59,953 nucleotides of DNA from Candidatus Epulonipiscium sp. (GTDB lineage Bacteria; Bacillota_A; Clostridia; Lachnospirales; Cellulosilyticaceae). Under the pieces are notes generated by a model. That model searched no databases. It was not told the origin of the DNA and saw nothing but the letters and a program-made list of their open reading frames with translations. Below, one piece after another: positions 26,198 to 33,685 of the stretch. A program made the position numbers and the translations under genes. Position 1 is the stretch's first letter. The number at the start of each line of letters is the position of its first letter. The DNA is taken from positions 1-59,953 of the forward strand of contig DUUM01000117.1 in NCBI GenBank assembly GCA_012841565.1, in the 5' to 3' direction.

Positions 26198-26214
26198 GAG
26201 GGGTTTTGCTTTTG
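26175..26214 (+). terminator. Probable terminator overlapping the end of tmcAL
   Basis: ACCCTCTT at 26178-26185 pairs with AAGAGGGG at 26196-26203 around the stop codon, followed by TTTTGCTTTT. It may act as a partial terminator before ylbJ. Confidence 0.6.
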
Positions 26215-26282
26215 CCAGGGTGTTATTTTTTTCTTTGCCTGTACATACTAATATACAACAAGGAAAAGGGGGTCTTCATGTG

Positions 26283-27437
26283 ATGAAAAGATCACACCTA
26301 TATTTTTTACCACTCATTAGTATGGTTTTTATACTCGCACTACTACTAGAACCGACTCAGTCTATAGGCGCCGCTAAAACAGGGCTACTCTTATGGTTTA
26401 ATACAGTATTGCCATCTTTACTGCCTTTTATAATAGGTGCTAATATACTCATGGCCTCTGGCAGCATTTATTTTTTCGAAAAACTTTTTAGACCTCTTAT
26501 GAGACCACTTTTTAACGTCCCTGGTTGCTGCGCCTTCCCCTGGATTATGGGCCTTATTTCCGGTTACCCCATGGGGGCTAAAATTGCGGGGGATCTGTAT
26601 GACAATAATCAGATCACTGATTTAGAATTACAACGCTTACTTAGTTTTTGCAACAATAGTGGTCCATTTTTTATATTAGGTGCCGTAGGCGTTGGGATGC
26701 TAGGGAATGAGCATCTAGGGTATTTTTTATTACTCATCCACTTTTTGTCATCTATCTTGGTAGGCCTCCTATTTCGCTTTTACGGACATGAATCAAATAG
26801 TACGCCTAAGTATCAGAAGATAAGATTTAAGCCCGCTAACTCTATAGGAGAAACCTTAGGCAGCAGCATCACCAGTGCCATGGAAGTAATTGTGCAAATA
26901 GGCGGTTATATTATCATCTTCTCTGTTATCGGCTCTCTTCTTAAAGAAACCATTCTTATTAAGGCTATAGGGAATACTTTATATTATGTATTTAGACCTC
27001 TTGGGATGACAAAAGAACTAGCTGCATCATGGCTTATGGGGATCATTGAAATGTCTAATGGGGCTTATATGGTTTCTACCGCTCAAAGTGTTCAGAGCCT
27101 AAAGATGGCGATTGTTAGCTTTATACTTGGATGGGGTGGCTTATCCGTTCATGCTCAAAGTTTAAATTTCATCAAAAAAATAGCAATAAAAACACCATTA
27201 TACTTATTTGCTAAGTTTTTACATGGTGTTATTGCTTTTAGTTTTACCCTTTTATTCTTTCCTATATACATTAAGCATTCTGCGCAAATGCCCTTACCTG
27301 AATCCATCCCTACCTTCGCCCTATCTAATGTTAGAATTTTTCATGTTATCGGATTAGGGTTTATTATTTTTGCATTTGTTTTTTCTATTTTTGTAACCTA
27401 TTTTAATTTTAAAGGCAATCCACAAGAAACCAAATAA
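26283..27437 (+). CDS. ylbJ: Sporulation integral membrane protein YlbJ
   Basis: The membrane protein has about 384 residues from ATG at 26283, chosen for the AAGGAAAAGGGGG site; the frame upstream overlaps tmcAL and is not expected to be used. It has roughly eight to ten hydrophobic segments with the nucleoside-recognition (Gate) pattern seen in YlbJ, SpoVV and SpmA, including TVLPSLLPFIIGANIL, GLISGYPMGAKIAGDL, FCNNSGPFFILGAVG and LGWGGLSVHAQS. In Bacillus the protein is made in the mother cell and is needed for heat-resistant spores, probably moving dipicolinic acid. The last 40 bases overlap the convergent cobU gene. Confidence 0.88.
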   Translation: MKRSHLYFLPLISMVFILALLLEPTQSIGAAKTGLLLWFNTVLPSLLPFIIGANILMASGSIYFFEKLFRPLMRPLFNVPGCCAFPWIMGLISGYPMGAKIAGDLYDNNQITDLELQRLLSFCNNSGPFFILGAVGVGMLGNEHLGYFLLLIHFLSSILVGLLFRFYGHESNSTPKYQKIRFKPANSIGETLGSSITSAMEVIVQIGGYIIIFSVIGSLLKETILIKAIGNTLYYVFRPLGMTKELAASWLMGIIEMSNGAYMVSTAQSVQSLKMAIVSFILGWGGLSVHAQSLNFIKKIAIKTPLYLFAKFLHGVIAFSFTLLFFPIYIKHSAQMPLPESIPTFALSNVRIFHVIGLGFIIFAFVFSIFVTYFNFKGNPQETK

Positions 27438-27964
27438 ACTTCGTCACTTAATAAGGCTAATTGTTGATTAACCCGTCCAGCTATATCTCTAAATATACGC
27501 CCAAGTTTATAGTCTGGTACTAACCCATATCCGACTTCATTTGTTACTAAAATAATATTTTTATCCCTAGCCCGCACTTCCTTAGTAAGCTTTCTAAATT
27601 CTTTTATAATATTCTGTTCTAATACCTCTAATGCTGCCAAACTAAGATCTTGGATATTAACTTTTTCTTCATTAGTCTCCTGATCAAACATTAAGTTTGT
27701 CACCATGACTGTTACGCAGTCTAATAAAATATTCTTTTTAGATGTATTTGCAACGATCTGGTCTAAACCCTTATACTGCTCAGCCGTTTCCCAGTTTTGA
27801 TTTCTGCTTTGCTTATGAAGATTAATGCGATCCTGCATTTCTTTATCCGTTACAATAGCCGTAGCGATATATAACACCTCATTAGTATGGCTATATAACT
27901 TTTCCGCATAGCTACTTTTTCCACTACGACTACCACCTGTAATCAAAATAATATTCGAAGACAT
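27398..27964 (-). CDS. cobU: Adenosylcobinamide kinase/guanylyltransferase
   Basis: The 188-residue enzyme phosphorylates adenosylcobinamide and attaches GMP, a late step in coenzyme B12 assembly. The P-loop GGSRSGKSSYAEKL lies at residues 10-23. YIATAIVTDKEMQDRI, the guanylylated-histidine region HKQSRNQNW, and LVTNEVGYGLVPDYKLGR are family marks. It is last in a cobC-cobS-cobU run on the minus strand and converges with ylbJ, sharing 40 bases. Confidence 0.94.
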   Translation of the reverse strand: MSSNIILITGGSRSGKSSYAEKLYSHTNEVLYIATAIVTDKEMQDRINLHKQSRNQNWETAEQYKGLDQIVANTSKKNILLDCVTVMVTNLMFDQETNEEKVNIQDLSLAALEVLEQNIIKEFRKLTKEVRARDKNIILVTNEVGYGLVPDYKLGRIFRDIAGRVNQQLALLSDEVYLVSCGLPLKLK

Positions 27965-27993
27965 AAGAACCCCTTTCTAGACTCAATTGCTCA

Positions 27994-28746
27994 TTATATA
28001 GTAGCGCAGTACATTATTAGCATGACCACGGTTGTAAGCTCTTGAAGCGCCCCAAAGGTATCACCTGTAATGCCTTTTATTTTAGAATAACATAACCCAT
28101 AAAACAAAAGTGCTACGACTGCTCCGCTAAGAAGCAAAATCAAACTGGCCCATAGGGTAATCACAAAGCTTCCAATAACAAGGGAATAGATTATCCCAAT
28201 AATCATAACAGCTAAACTTATATTCCCAACAAAAAAATTACCAGTACCCTGTTCTTTGGCGGGCTTTCCCCATTTTCCAGTCAATAAGACAAATAACTTA
28301 CTAAACATTATAATAACTAACAGTACTTGAAACTGACCTTGATCAATAAGGTATTCCACTGCCCCATATTGAAGGAGAATATTACCTATAATAGCACATA
28401 TGGCATAGGTACCTGAATTACTATCTTTCATAATTTCAATTATTCTATCTTTATCTTTGGTAAAAGCAAAAAATCCATCACACGTATCCCCAAGCCCATC
28501 TATATGAAGGCCACCCGTAATCATAATTGGCAGCATAACCACAAGAGCCGCTACAATTGAACTCGGTAACTTCCCTTGGACTAAATAAATGACTAAATAC
28601 TGCACAGTTCCTATTAAGCCTCCTATAAATGGCAAAAAAACTATGCCACGCCTAAAATTTTTAGGATTACATGGCAAGTTTTTTTTAATGGGAACTCGGG
28701 TAAAAAATTGGATCATTAATAAAAAGTCTTGAAAGATACTTTTCAT
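27994..28746 (-). CDS. cobS: Adenosylcobinamide-GDP ribazoletransferase (cobalamin synthase)
   Basis: The 250-residue membrane enzyme joins adenosylcobinamide-GDP to alpha-ribazole or its phosphate. The acidic motif GGLHIDGLGDTCDGFFAF, which binds the metal and substrate, lies at about 78-95. FTRVPIKKNLP near the N terminus and at least five hydrophobic segments fit the family. Its start overlaps the stop of cobC by ATGA. Confidence 0.94.
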   Translation of the reverse strand: MKSIFQDFLLMIQFFTRVPIKKNLPCNPKNFRRGIVFLPFIGGLIGTVQYLVIYLVQGKLPSSIVAALVVMLPIMITGGLHIDGLGDTCDGFFAFTKDKDRIIEIMKDSNSGTYAICAIIGNILLQYGAVEYLIDQGQFQVLLVIIMFSKLFVLLTGKWGKPAKEQGTGNFFVGNISLAVMIIGIIYSLVIGSFVITLWASLILLLSGAVVALLFYGLCYSKIKGITGDTFGALQELTTVVMLIMYCATI

Positions 28747-29339
28747 AACAACTCTCCCTTATTCATTCCGTCTATAAATAAATTTTCATATTCATACTTA
28801 ATAATATTAATTTTCCCATTATGGCACGTAAAATTCCAGTACAAATCTATATTGTTTTGTAATACATAACAATATATGGCTTTAATAACGCCTGAATGAG
28901 CCATGATTAATATGTTCTCGTGTTTTAATTCAAGTAATTCTTGAAAAAAAACAATCACTTTGTTATAAAAATAAACAAAGGACTCCCCATTGGGGGGACA
29001 AAAACTTTTCCAGTCCTTGGCCCATAGCACTACTTGCTTCGGATACAGCTGAGCTATTTCTTCATACGTCTTACCTTCAAAGTCTCCAAAATTAAGCTCT
29101 GATAAACGGGGATCAATTTGCACTTTAGCATATAAATCATCCCCGCATATCTTTAAACTTTCTAACGCTCTCAAAGAATTGCTGCTATACACACAATTAA
29201 AATCAATCTGACTAAGACAGGGTTTTAGCTTTTCCATTTGGCCAATCCCTTTTTTGTTTAAAGGAATATCTAAGTTTCCATAGTAGTGGCCTTGTTTATT
29301 GGAATGCGTTTCCCCATGTCTTATTATGTATATATTCAC
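28743..29339 (-). CDS. cobC: Alpha-ribazole phosphatase (histidine phosphatase family)
   Basis: The 198-residue protein has the phosphohistidine signature YIIRHGETHSN at the N terminus, SSNSLRALES, and a second catalytic histidine in MAHSGVIKA. This family removes the 5' phosphate from alpha-ribazole phosphate or adenosylcobalamin phosphate. The start appears to be GTG at 29339, just after the previous gene. The neighbours cobS and cobU support the cobalamin role over other phosphatase roles. No cobalamin riboswitch is present upstream, so control must come from farther away or differ. Confidence 0.85.
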   Translation of the reverse strand: MNIYIIRHGETHSNKQGHYYGNLDIPLNKKGIGQMEKLKPCLSQIDFNCVYSSNSLRALESLKICGDDLYAKVQIDPRLSELNFGDFEGKTYEEIAQLYPKQVVLWAKDWKSFCPPNGESFVYFYNKVIVFFQELLELKHENILIMAHSGVIKAIYCYVLQNNIDLYWNFTCHNGKINIIKYEYENLFIDGMNKGELL

Positions 29340-29344
29340 TGGGC

Positions 29345-29917
29345 TTAATCTTCTTCGTATTCTTCGTATTCTTCCGTCGGCACTGTAGGAACTGTTCTTA
29401 TAACTCCCTTAAGTTCTTTTCTATTGGCATAAACAGTTCTAACCACTTCACCCATTTGAGCTTGAAACTCAGATGCTTCTTTATAAACGACATCTAAAGT
29501 ATCTTTTAACTGGTGCTCTAGATCTTTCATAACACTATCAACATACTCAACAGCACCTAGCTGCATTTCTCTTGCATCATTGCGAGCAGCATTTATAATT
29601 CCTTGGGCTTGTTCTTGAGCATACTGGGTAATCTCATGATCTCTAACCATTCGATCCACGGTCTCATGAGCTTCTTCTATAATTAAATCCGCCTCTGCCT
29701 GAGCCTTAGCTAAAATTTTAGTTCGATCTTCTACTACCCATCTAGATTGCTGTATTTCATTAGGCAGACGCAAACGAATATCTTTAATAATATCAAAAAT
29801 TTCCTCCTTATCCACCATCACTCTTGCGGATAAAAAGGCTTGTTTACTATCTTCTAAAACATCCTCCAGCAAATCTAACATAGCATTGATTTCATTAATT
29901 CTTGGATTTTCTTCCAT
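29345..29917 (-). CDS. Conserved coiled-coil protein of unknown function
   Basis: The 190-residue protein is mostly charged helix, with heptad-like stretches at about 60-160 (AQAEADLIIEEAHE, AQEQAQGIINAARNDARE) resembling the stalk subunit b of ATP synthases and DivIVA-type proteins. There is no membrane segment. The C terminus is very acidic (EEYEEYEED). The start lies one base after the coaD stop, so it belongs to the rsmD-coaD unit. A similar gene follows coaD in several Clostridia to my recollection. Function unknown; a structural or scaffolding role is a guess. Confidence 0.7.
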   Translation of the reverse strand: MEENPRINEINAMLDLLEDVLEDSKQAFLSARVMVDKEEIFDIIKDIRLRLPNEIQQSRWVVEDRTKILAKAQAEADLIIEEAHETVDRMVRDHEITQYAQEQAQGIINAARNDAREMQLGAVEYVDSVMKDLEHQLKDTLDVVYKEASEFQAQMGEVVRTVYANRKELKGVIRTVPTVPTEEYEEYEED

Positions 29918-29918
29918 C

Positions 29919-30404
29919 TTATTGTCCCCCTTTATATTTATCTAATGTCTGATCTGCTACTATCTGTGGAACAAAATCACTTACACTTCCCCCGAACTTC
30001 GCAACTTCTTTTATAGCACTGGAACTTAAAAACGAATATTTAACATCTGTAACCAAAAAAATAGTCTCTACATCTGGATATAAATGTTTATTCATTTGAG
30101 CCATTTGAAATTCATATTCAAAATCCGTAAGAGCTCTAAGACCTCTAATAATCAAATCTGCTTTTTTTGCTTTTGCAAAATCAACCAGCAAACCTGAAAA
30201 GCATTCTATTTGGAGATTTTCAATATCTGTACACGAATCATACAGCAATTTAATTCTCTCTTCTTCAGAAAAAAGGGAATTTTTATTCGTATTTTGTAAG
30301 ATGGCTACTACTAAAGTATCCACAAGCTTTGCAGATCTTCTTATGATATCTATATGTCCATTCGTCACAGGATCAAAACTGCCAGGATAAATGCCTACTT
30401 TCAT
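29919..30404 (-). CDS. coaD: Pantetheine-phosphate adenylyltransferase
   Basis: The enzyme transfers AMP to 4'-phosphopantetheine in coenzyme A synthesis. ATG at 30404 overlaps the rsmD stop by ATGA and has an AGGAG site, giving 161 residues, the usual length. The nucleotidyltransferase motif YPGSFDPVTNGHIDIIRR is at the N terminus. LIIRGLRALTDFEYEFQMA and SFLSSSAIKEVAKFGG match the family substrate-binding and second ATP-binding segments. Confidence 0.97.
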   Translation of the reverse strand: MKVGIYPGSFDPVTNGHIDIIRRSAKLVDTLVVAILQNTNKNSLFSEEERIKLLYDSCTDIENLQIECFSGLLVDFAKAKKADLIIRGLRALTDFEYEFQMAQMNKHLYPDVETIFLVTDVKYSFLSSSAIKEVAKFGGSVSDFVPQIVADQTLDKYKGGQ

Positions 30405-30958
30405 ATGTTCTCTACTCCTTTTAAAAAACTCATTGTTGTAATGCCATATTTCTTTTCTTTCCATAGTTGTAATTCCTTATGGTTGTCTATTGTATAGTCA
30501 CTAGGCCTCTCAACAACAATATAGCCATCTGATGCTAGTAACGCATTCTTTATAATAAGAGATAAAGTATTATTAATCATCTCTTTATTATAAGGCGGAT
30601 CCATAAAAATAACATCAAACTTTTTATGGTGACTTCCTAGTTGATTGAGGGCTTGATCTACAGACATATTCAGGATTGTCGACTCTTCATGGAATCTTGT
30701 CTTTTGAATATTTCTTTCTATATACTTATAAGCAGCCTTGGATATTTCTATAAAGGTTGCTTCTTTAGCGCCACGGCTTAGAGCTTCAATCCCTATGGCA
30801 CCTGATCCACTAAATATATCTAAAAAAGAAATATCATATAAATCTTGTCCCATTATATTAAATAAAGACTCTTTAATCCTATCAGATGTCGGCCTTGTTT
30901 CCAACCCTTCTGGACCTATTAACTTAGTGCCTCTTGCTTTCCCTGTAATGACACGCAT
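30401..30958 (-). CDS. rsmD: 16S rRNA (guanine966-N2)-methyltransferase
   Basis: The 185-residue methyltransferase has MRVITGKARGTKL and RPTSDRIKESLFNI at the start, the S-adenosylmethionine site LDIFSGSGAIGIEALSRGA (about 46-64) and the catalytic DPPY motif in IFMDPPYNKE (about 117). A strong AAGGAG ribosome site precedes it. It is translationally coupled to coaD, an order common in Firmicutes. Confidence 0.96.
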   Translation of the reverse strand: MRVITGKARGTKLIGPEGLETRPTSDRIKESLFNIMGQDLYDISFLDIFSGSGAIGIEALSRGAKEATFIEISKAAYKYIERNIQKTRFHEESTILNMSVDQALNQLGSHHKKFDVIFMDPPYNKEMINNTLSLIIKNALLASDGYIVVERPSDYTIDNHKELQLWKEKKYGITTMSFLKGVENI

Positions 30959-31033
30959 AACTTTAATCTCCTTACTTAAATCACATTAATATTATTATAG
31001 CAACATATGACACGAATGACAATTAAAAGACAC

Positions 31034-31061
31034 AAAAAAGGATGACAACATGTCATCCTTT
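31034..31061 (-). terminator. Rho-independent terminator after the SASP gene
   Basis: AAAGGATGACA pairs with TGTCATCCTTT (31037-31047 with 31051-31061) and is followed by a T run on the minus strand. Confidence 0.88.
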
Positions 31062-31095
31062 CCTGTATCTTTAATAATTAAAGGTTATTTAGAAA

Positions 31096-31305
31096 TTATT
31101 GTCCACCCATTTGGCCCATTTGAGCTGCTATCATTTTTTTAACCATAGCGCCACCTACAGAACCTGCTTGTTTAGATGTTAAGTCACCATTATATCCTTG
31201 TTTAAGAGGTACTCCAACTTCAGTAGCTGTTTCAAATTTGAACTGCTCCATAGCTGGTGATTTTTTACTTGCATTATTGTTTTGAGTTGTCATATCGTAG
31301 TTCAT
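31096..31305 (-). CDS. Small acid-soluble spore protein, alpha/beta type
   Basis: The 69-residue protein contains the family signature KFETATEVGVPLKQGYNGDL, which includes the site where the germination protease cuts, and the second signature TSKQAGSVGGAMVKKMI. Such proteins coat and protect DNA in the forespore. An AAGGAGG ribosome site is present and a terminator follows, so it is a single-gene unit. Expression would normally need the forespore sigma factor G; the upstream DNA holds two direct repeats 21 bases apart, described separately. This gene shows that the organism makes spores. Confidence 0.95.
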   Translation of the reverse strand: MNYDMTTQNNNASKKSPAMEQFKFETATEVGVPLKQGYNGDLTSKQAGSVGGAMVKKMIAAQMGQMGGQ

Positions 31306-31335
31306 ATAATTGCCTCCTTATGATGTTTAGGTCAC

Positions 31336-31371
31336 TTTTATATTGTACCTAAGTTGTTTTATATTGTACCT
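31336..31371. repeat. Two direct repeats upstream of the SASP gene
   Basis: TTTTATATTGTACCT occurs at 31336-31350 and again at 31357-31371, exactly 21 bases (two helical turns) apart, 31-66 bases before the SASP start. The spacing fits a tandem operator or a promoter duplication. No clear sigma-G consensus could be assigned. Confidence 0.55.
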
Positions 31372-31430
31372 TGTTGGTACAAAGCTATTATATGTAGAAT
31401 CCTGTCGAATATGAATGCAATTTTTTCCAA

Positions 31431-33518
31431 TTACAATGTAACTGCAAAACTAGTCTCTTTAAAGAGTCTTTTGATATCATTTAAAAGATCAGCATGCTCT
31501 TGTTTTGAAAGCTTTGGGTCATCCTTCAATACTTCCTGGGCGGCATTTTGTGCTAATTTTAGCAAGGGAATATCTTGGTATAAGTTTGCAATTTTCATAT
31601 CTGGAAGGCCATGTTGCCTTGTTCCAAAGAACTCACCTGGTCCTCGGAGTTTTAAATCCGTCTCAGAAATAATAAAGCCATCATTTGTTTGTTGCATAAC
31701 TTTCATACGTTCTTTACTGACTTTACTTTTAGAATCATTAATTAAGACGCAGTAAGATTGATCACTCCCACGTCCAACTCTGCCCCGCAACTGATGGAGC
31801 TGAGCTAGGCCAAAGCGATCTGCATTTTCAATGAGCATCACTGTACTATTTGGAACATTAACCCCCACTTCTATAACCGTGGTAGAAACAAGTACCTGAA
31901 TTTCATTCTTTACATATTGGGTCATAATCTCTTGTTTTTCTTTAGGTTTCATTTTGCCGTGCAGATAGGCTACGTTTATATCTTTAAACGGACCTTCTTT
32001 AAGGGTGTCTGTGTAAGTCGTAACCGCCTGAAGTTCATCATTATCTTCTGATTCCTCAACCATAGGACAAATAATATAGGCTTGCCGTCCATTTGCTATT
32101 TCATTTTGGATAAATTTATATATTCTGGGACGATAGGACGTATTGACGGCGTTGGTCTTGATAACCTGCCGCCCTGGGGGCAATTCATCAACAACCGATA
32201 CATCTAGGTCACCATAAAGGATCAGAGCTAGTGTGCGGGGTATAGGCGTAGCTGTCATAACAAGCACATCTGGGTTATGACCTTTCTCCGAAAGAGTAAC
32301 ACGTTGCCGAACACCAAATCGGTGCTGCTCATCTGTAATAACAAGCCCAAGCTTTGCAAATTCTACTCCTGCTTGAATAAGGGCATGGGTACCAATCACA
32401 ATATCTATTTGATGGGCTTTAATCTCTTCTTGCATTTTCTCTTTATTTTTTTGGGTTAAAGAACCCACTAAAACACCTACTGTGATATTAAAAGGCTCTA
32501 GCATAGCCGTTAAAGACTCATAATGTTGCATAGCTAGCACCTCAGTAGGCGCCATAAAGGCAGTTTGATAACCATTTTTAACAGCTAAAACCAACGCTAA
32601 TACCGCAATAATTGTTTTTCCAGAACCCACATCACCTTGTATGAGCCGATTCATAACCTTAGGACTTAGCATATCCTGTTTAACTTCTTTAAATACTTTT
32701 TCCTGGGCATTAGTTAATTGAAAGGGCAGACTTTGGATAAACTCACCCATAGGCTCACCTTTAAGACCACTCACCAATAAGTCATCCTGAAATAATATGC
32801 CATCTAAGTTTTGGTGAAGCCCTTCTTTAATCATCAATAATCCTACCTGGAAAATAAATAGTTCCTCAAATACGATGCGCTGCCTGGCCTCAAAAAAAGC
32901 ATCATTATCTTGAGGAAAATGAATATTATGAACCGCAAAGATTCGGTCTACAATCTTATATTTTTTTCTAATCCAAAGAGGCACGTTATCAACAATTTGA
33001 CTTTCTACACTGGTTAAAGTGGTTTCTATAAACTTTCTGAGCCTTTTTTGAGATAATTGAAAAGTGGTTGGGTACATAGGCATGATTTTACCCATTTTCC
33101 CAAGATCTTGCTCACTGCTAATGAGTTCAAGCTCCGGACTTTCCATTTGAATGGTTCCAAATTTAAGATTTATTTTACCCGTAAAAATATAGAGTTGTCC
33201 CACTTTCAAACTATTTTTCATATAGTTTTGTCCATAAAAGACAACAAACATACTTCCCGTTTCATCTTTAATTTTAGCCTTTACAATAATAAATTTTCCT
33301 TTTCTCATAATTTGCGGAGCGGCTGCTATGGTTCCTATGACAGTGTTAGGCTCACCTATATCAACTTCATTTATTTTTTTAATATCTCGCCGGTCATCAT
33401 AGTCTCTTGGGTAGTGTGTAATTAAATCTAGGACTGTGTAAATATTAAGTTTTTCAAACCTTTTTCCGATCTTATCCCCGACACCCTTTATATGATAAAT
33501 AGAATCTGATAACTGCAT
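31431..33518 (-). CDS. recG: ATP-dependent DNA helicase RecG
   Basis: RecG remodels stalled replication forks and Holliday junctions. ATG at 33518 with an AGGAGG site gives 695 residues, the usual size; the open frame upstream runs through a palindromic element and is not counted. The N-terminal wedge domain has an HhH-like GVGDKIGKRFEKL and RKGKFIIVKAK. The helicase core has QGDVGSGKTIIAVL (about 290), VITDEQHRFGVRQR (about 396), TATPIPRTLAL and QLHQLRGRVGRG. Confidence 0.97.
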   Translation of the reverse strand: MQLSDSIYHIKGVGDKIGKRFEKLNIYTVLDLITHYPRDYDDRRDIKKINEVDIGEPNTVIGTIAAAPQIMRKGKFIIVKAKIKDETGSMFVVFYGQNYMKNSLKVGQLYIFTGKINLKFGTIQMESPELELISSEQDLGKMGKIMPMYPTTFQLSQKRLRKFIETTLTSVESQIVDNVPLWIRKKYKIVDRIFAVHNIHFPQDNDAFFEARQRIVFEELFIFQVGLLMIKEGLHQNLDGILFQDDLLVSGLKGEPMGEFIQSLPFQLTNAQEKVFKEVKQDMLSPKVMNRLIQGDVGSGKTIIAVLALVLAVKNGYQTAFMAPTEVLAMQHYESLTAMLEPFNITVGVLVGSLTQKNKEKMQEEIKAHQIDIVIGTHALIQAGVEFAKLGLVITDEQHRFGVRQRVTLSEKGHNPDVLVMTATPIPRTLALILYGDLDVSVVDELPPGRQVIKTNAVNTSYRPRIYKFIQNEIANGRQAYIICPMVEESEDNDELQAVTTYTDTLKEGPFKDINVAYLHGKMKPKEKQEIMTQYVKNEIQVLVSTTVIEVGVNVPNSTVMLIENADRFGLAQLHQLRGRVGRGSDQSYCVLINDSKSKVSKERMKVMQQTNDGFIISETDLKLRGPGEFFGTRQHGLPDMKIANLYQDIPLLKLAQNAAQEVLKDDPKLSKQEHADLLNDIKRLFKETSFAVTL

Positions 33519-33536
33519 ATAATACCTCCTAAAATG

Positions 33537-33606
33537 GTGTCTGACACATCCTTTCTGGGACACACAACTCTGGTTGCAAAAGTCCCAGAAAGGATGTGTC
33601 AGACAC
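33537..33606. repeat. Long perfect inverted repeat upstream of recG
   Basis: A 25-bp arm (33537-33561) has an exact inverted copy at 33582-33606, with a 20-base centre that itself has a CAAC/GTTG mini-hairpin. The outer end GTGTCTGACAC is itself palindromic. It sits between the DAK2-protein terminator and the recG ribosome site. The structure resembles REP-type or MITE-like palindromic elements; copy number is unknown. Confidence 0.85.
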
Positions 33607-33644
33607 GGTATCATCGGTAAGGAAAGTAGAACTTTCCTATCATA

Positions 33645-33680
33645 TAAAAAAGAAAAGACTAAAGGGTCACTTTAGTCTCT
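33645..33680 (-). terminator. Rho-independent terminator after the DAK2-domain gene
   Basis: AGACTAAAG at 33656-33664 pairs with CTTTAGTCT at 33670-33678. On the minus strand TTTTCTTTTTT follows. Confidence 0.85.
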
Positions 33681-33685
33681 CCACT

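Noticed and set aside
33519..33614. RecG N-terminal extension of 32 codons
   Set aside because: It is a translation of the inverted repeat and lies upstream of the AGGAGG site used by the normal start.
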